In this document: one piece after another, positions 33,639 through 35,308 of the stretch | Layout of the letters: every line of letters starts with the position of its first letter | Position numbering within the stretch: position 1 is the first letter of the stretch | From: Loigolactobacillus iwatensis | GTDB taxonomy: Bacteria > Bacillota > Bacilli > Lactobacillales > Lactobacillaceae | Reading direction: 5' to 3' | Length of the DNA stretch: 35,308 bases | Assembly (NCBI RefSeq): GCF_003950295.1 | Contig: NZ_RHNP01000034.1 | Span: forward strand, 1-35,308 | The notes under the pieces: generated by a model | What the model saw: the letters and a program-made list of their open reading frames with translations, nothing else | Databases searched by the model: none | What the model was told of the DNA's origin: nothing | Translations under genes and position numbers: made by a program

Positions 33639-33815
33639 TTAAAAGTTGAGAATTAAAAGCAGAAGCAACCCGCTTCTCGCCTAAGTTGACAGTACAGTCT
33701 CTGGGCAGAATAACGTACGGATCAAGTTTGAATAACTTGTGGCGGGTTTTGCTGTTTTTCAGCAAAGCTCGTTTTTTTCTGCATTTTTCTCGAATTCTTA
33801 CGGAGGTGAATAACC
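33639..33815 (+). ncRNA. L20 autoregulatory leader of infC-rpmI-rplT
   Basis: A structured leader of the Gram-positive L20 type. The terminator has an 11-base stem (33744-33754 with 33760-33770) followed by seven T. Its left arm overlaps GCGGGTT (33742-33748), which can pair instead with AACCCGC (33667-33673), forming an antiterminator. AACCCGC in turn overlaps a local hairpin, AGAAGC/GCTTCT. In Bacillus, ribosomal protein L20 binds such a leader and causes termination; that mechanism is taken from the family, while the alternative pairings are seen here. Confidence 0.85.
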
Positions 33816-34331
33816 ATAGCAAAAGACATGATGGTCAATGATGGGATTCGTGCTCGCGAAGTCCGCTTAATTGCGGAAAATGGTGATCAATTAGGAGTTA
33901 AAAGTAAACAAGACGCATTAAAAATTGCTGAACAAGCAAATCTTGATGTTGTCGTTGTTGCTGCTAACGCAAAGCCACCAGTTGCGCGGATTATGGATTA
34001 CGGGAAATACCGTTTTGAGTTGCAGAAAAAGCAACGCGACGCCCGTAAGAAACAGAAAATCGTCAGCGTCAAAGAAGTTAGATTGAGTCCAACAATCGAC
34101 CAAAACGATTTCGACACTAAGTTGAAAAATGCGCGGAAATTCTTATCTAAAGGCGATAAGGTTAAAGCGTCAATTCGTTTTCGTGGTCGTGCGATTACAC
34201 ATAAAGAAATCGGTCGTGATGTTCTATCGCGTTTAGCGAAGGAAACGGCAGATATCTCAACTGTTATTGCACATCCTAAAATGGACGGTCGGAGTATGTC
34301 GATGATGCTCCAACCAAATGCAGAAAAGTAA
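33816..34331 (+). CDS. infC: Translation initiation factor IF-3
   Basis: Checks the start codon and keeps 30S subunits free. The sequence is canonical, from [13 protein letters not shown] to [12 protein letters not shown], with N-domain, basic linker and C-domain. The ribosome site GGAGGTG (33802-33808) fits a start at ATA 33816, seven bases on; ATA 33810 would be another. ATG 33828 has no site at workable distance. Initiating at ATA gives [10 protein letters not shown], matching the family N-terminus. infC is known for a rare start codon (AUU in E. coli and Bacillus) that lets IF-3 limit its own synthesis. Length is then about 171 residues. Confidence 0.95.
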   Translation: MAKDMMVNDGIRAREVRLIAENGDQLGVKSKQDALKIAEQANLDVVVVAANAKPPVARIMDYGKYRFELQKKQRDARKKQKIVSVKEVRLSPTIDQNDFDTKLKNARKFLSKGDKVKASIRFRGRAITHKEIGRDVLSRLAKETADISTVIAHPKMDGRSMSMMLQPNAEK

Positions 34332-34350
34332 AGCTACTAAAATTAGCTTT
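34330..34350 (+). other. Hairpin between infC and rpmI
   Basis: AAAGCTA (34330-34336) pairs perfectly with TAGCTTT (34344-34350), starting on the infC stop. No T tract follows. It may adjust rpmI translation or mRNA processing. Confidence 0.4.
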
Positions 34351-34372
34351 ATAGAAAGGGAAGATTTTAATT

Positions 34373-34573
34373 ATGCCAAAACAAAAAACACATCGTGCAT
34401 CAGCAAAACGTTTTAAGAAGACCGGTAACGGTGGTCTTTTACGTCATCACGCATACACGAGTCACCGTTTCCATGGTAAAACCAAAAAGCAACGTCGTTT
34501 CTTAGCAAAACCATCAATGGTTTCAGCTAGCGATATGAAGCGAATTCGACAAATGCTTTCACAAATGAAATAG
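34373..34573 (+). CDS. rpmI: 50S ribosomal protein L35
   Basis: A very basic 66-residue protein of the large subunit, with the L35 start [18 protein letters not shown] and the [13 protein letters not shown] core. The start ATG follows AAAGGGAAG. It is the middle gene of infC-rpmI-rplT. Confidence 0.98.
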   Translation: MPKQKTHRASAKRFKKTGNGGLLRHHAYTSHRFHGKTKKQRRFLAKPSMVSASDMKRIRQMLSQMK

Positions 34574-34604
34574 CATTTTATCGTTTAAATCTTAATTTTA
34601 TGCG

Positions 34605-34637
34605 ACCTTGGAACCTGAATTGAGTTCAGTCTGAGGT
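34605..34637 (+). other. Hairpin between rpmI and rplT
   Basis: Nested pairs ACCT/AGGT (34605-34608, 34634-34637) and CTGAA/TTCAG (34615-34619, 34625-34629) lie just ahead of the rplT ribosome site. A role in L20 autoregulation is possible but not shown. Confidence 0.35.
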
Positions 34638-34658
34638 GTAATCAAGGAGGAATTTTCT

Positions 34659-35015
34659 ATGCCACGTGTTAAAGGTGGAACAGTGACGCGTAAACGTCGT
34701 AAAAAAGTTTTAAAATTAGCCAAAGGTTATCGCGGTGCTAAGCATCTATTATTCAAATCTGCTAATGACCAGGTAATGAATTCTTATCATTACGCATTCC
34801 GTGATCGTCGTCAGGTTAAACGTGATTTCCGTAAATTATGGATTGCACGGATTAACGCTGCAGCACGGATGAATGAAATTAGTTACAGCAAATTAATGCA
34901 TGGTTTAAAACTTGCTGGAATTGATATCAATCGTAAAATGTTAGCTGATCTTGCTATTAGTGATGCTAAAGCATTTACTGCTTTAACTGACCAAGCAAAA
35001 AAGGCTTTAGCATAA
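34659..35015 (+). CDS. rplT: 50S ribosomal protein L20
   Basis: A basic 118-residue assembly protein that binds 23S rRNA early and also represses this operon through the leader. The start [16 protein letters not shown] and the [14 protein letters not shown] core are canonical. The start ATG lies after AAGGAGG. It is the last gene of the operon. Confidence 0.98.
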   Translation: MPRVKGGTVTRKRRKKVLKLAKGYRGAKHLLFKSANDQVMNSYHYAFRDRRQVKRDFRKLWIARINAAARMNEISYSKLMHGLKLAGIDINRKMLADLAISDAKAFTALTDQAKKALA

Positions 35016-35043
35016 TTAATATTATTAATCATTTATAATCTAT

Positions 35044-35086
35044 AAAAGGCTCGGAACAAAAGTTTATTTTGTCTCGAACCTTTTTT
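35044..35086 (+). terminator. rplT terminator 1
   Basis: An 18-base stem with two mismatches and one wobble (35044-35061 with 35067-35084), ending in a run of T (35081-35086). The left arm carries GGAACAAAAG, close to the intergenic repeat motif. Confidence 0.85.
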
Positions 35087-35096
35087 AGTTCTTAAA

Positions 35097-35127
35097 GGTA
35101 AAAATGAATACTTTTTACCTATTTTTT
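35097..35127. terminator. Second hairpin after rplT
   Basis: GGTAAAAA pairs perfectly with TTTTTACC around a 7-base loop, followed by TATTTTTT. It lies over the end of the minus-strand relic and could serve both strands. Confidence 0.6.
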
Positions 35128-35252
35128 AAAACAATCAGTTTACCAGCAGCGTGACGCTGTTCTAATAAGCTTTGGGCCGCAATAACACCAGCAAGATTGA
35201 AATCAAATTGTTTGGCAATTGGAATAACTAGCTTTTTTCTACGATTAGTCAA
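35115..35252 (-). pseudogene. Relic: C-terminus of a medium-chain dehydrogenase/quinone reductase
   Basis: A 45-codon open stretch that reads like the last 40 residues of zinc-type or quinone-type MDR proteins: a FxF-x5-AAQxLLEQ segment, then HAAGKLIVL. Family members are about 310-340 residues, so at least 85% is missing. TTG 35252 has AGAGG upstream by chance or as a remnant. A plus-strand terminator hairpin overlaps its 5' edge. Identification rests on a short motif only. Confidence 0.45.
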
Positions 35253-35287
35253 GAGAAACCTCTATTTTATGGGGTTCTCTTTTTTTT
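35252..35287 (+). terminator. Terminator-like hairpin near the right edge
   Basis: AGAGAAACCT pairs with GGGGTTCTCT (one mismatch, one wobble) and is followed by eight T (35279-35287 region). No plus-strand gene precedes it closely; it may be the attenuator of a gene beyond the window, or a relic. Confidence 0.6.
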
Positions 35288-35308
35288 GAGCAGTACTTTA
35301 AGATTTTT

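Overview
The window looks like a piece of a low-GC Gram-positive chromosome, most likely a member of the Lactobacillaceae. The reasons are AT-rich sequence, strong AGGAGG-type ribosome sites, frequent TTG and GTG starts, a Gram-positive T-box in front of thrS, a Gram-positive type infC leader, and gene order that follows Bacillus subtilis blocks. Nearly everything is housekeeping core genome. There is no rRNA, tRNA, CRISPR array, intact insertion sequence or prophage. The species cannot be named from the sequence alone.

Layout. 1-466 is gene-free and holds an orphan terminator and a decayed relic. 467-1878: an ArgR-type regulator converging on an RluA-family pseudouridine synthase. 2039-4600: a class A penicillin-binding protein and YheA. 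4900-9772: a tight yhaO-yhaN-yhaM operon for nucleic-acid processing. 9773-10353: an intergenic element with inverted ends and decayed coding sequence. 10354-13543 (minus strand): azlC-azlD exporter, the foldase lipoprotein PrsA, and a hit-YtxH pair. 13646-16452: ecsA-ecsB and a YtmP-like phosphotransferase. 16644-18993: trmB, a PepSY-like small protein on the minus strand, a universal stress protein and a YtpR-like tRNA-binding protein. 19155-23850: sftA, murC and a Bax-inhibitor-1 family membrane protein. 24051-28168: polA-mutM-coaE. 28507-31329: nrdR-dnaB-dnaI. 31330-35015: T-box/thrS and the infC-rpmI-rplT operon with its attenuator leader. 35016-35308 holds three terminator-like hairpins and the apparent C-terminal relic of a dehydrogenase.

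How the genes work together. The plus-strand backbone serves replication and repair (PolA, MutM, DnaB, DnaI, NrdR), translation (ThrRS, IF3, L35, L20, TrmB, YtpR) and cell wall and division (PBP, MurC, SftA). The left half corresponds to the B. subtilis yheA-yhaONM-prsA-hit-ecsAB neighbourhood, and the right half to its ytmP-trmB, ytpR-sftA-murC, polA-mutM-coaE-nrdR-dnaBI-thrS-infC neighbourhood.

I found no convincing new multi-gene system. The more unusual signals are: a threonyl-tRNA synthetase that has lost both parts of its editing site; infC apparently starting at ATA; an ArgR with one changed ligand-site aspartate; a family of structured intergenic repeats built around a GGACAAAAG motif; and two diverged, oppositely oriented copies of an unidentified relic sequence near 0.3 kb and 10.1 kb.
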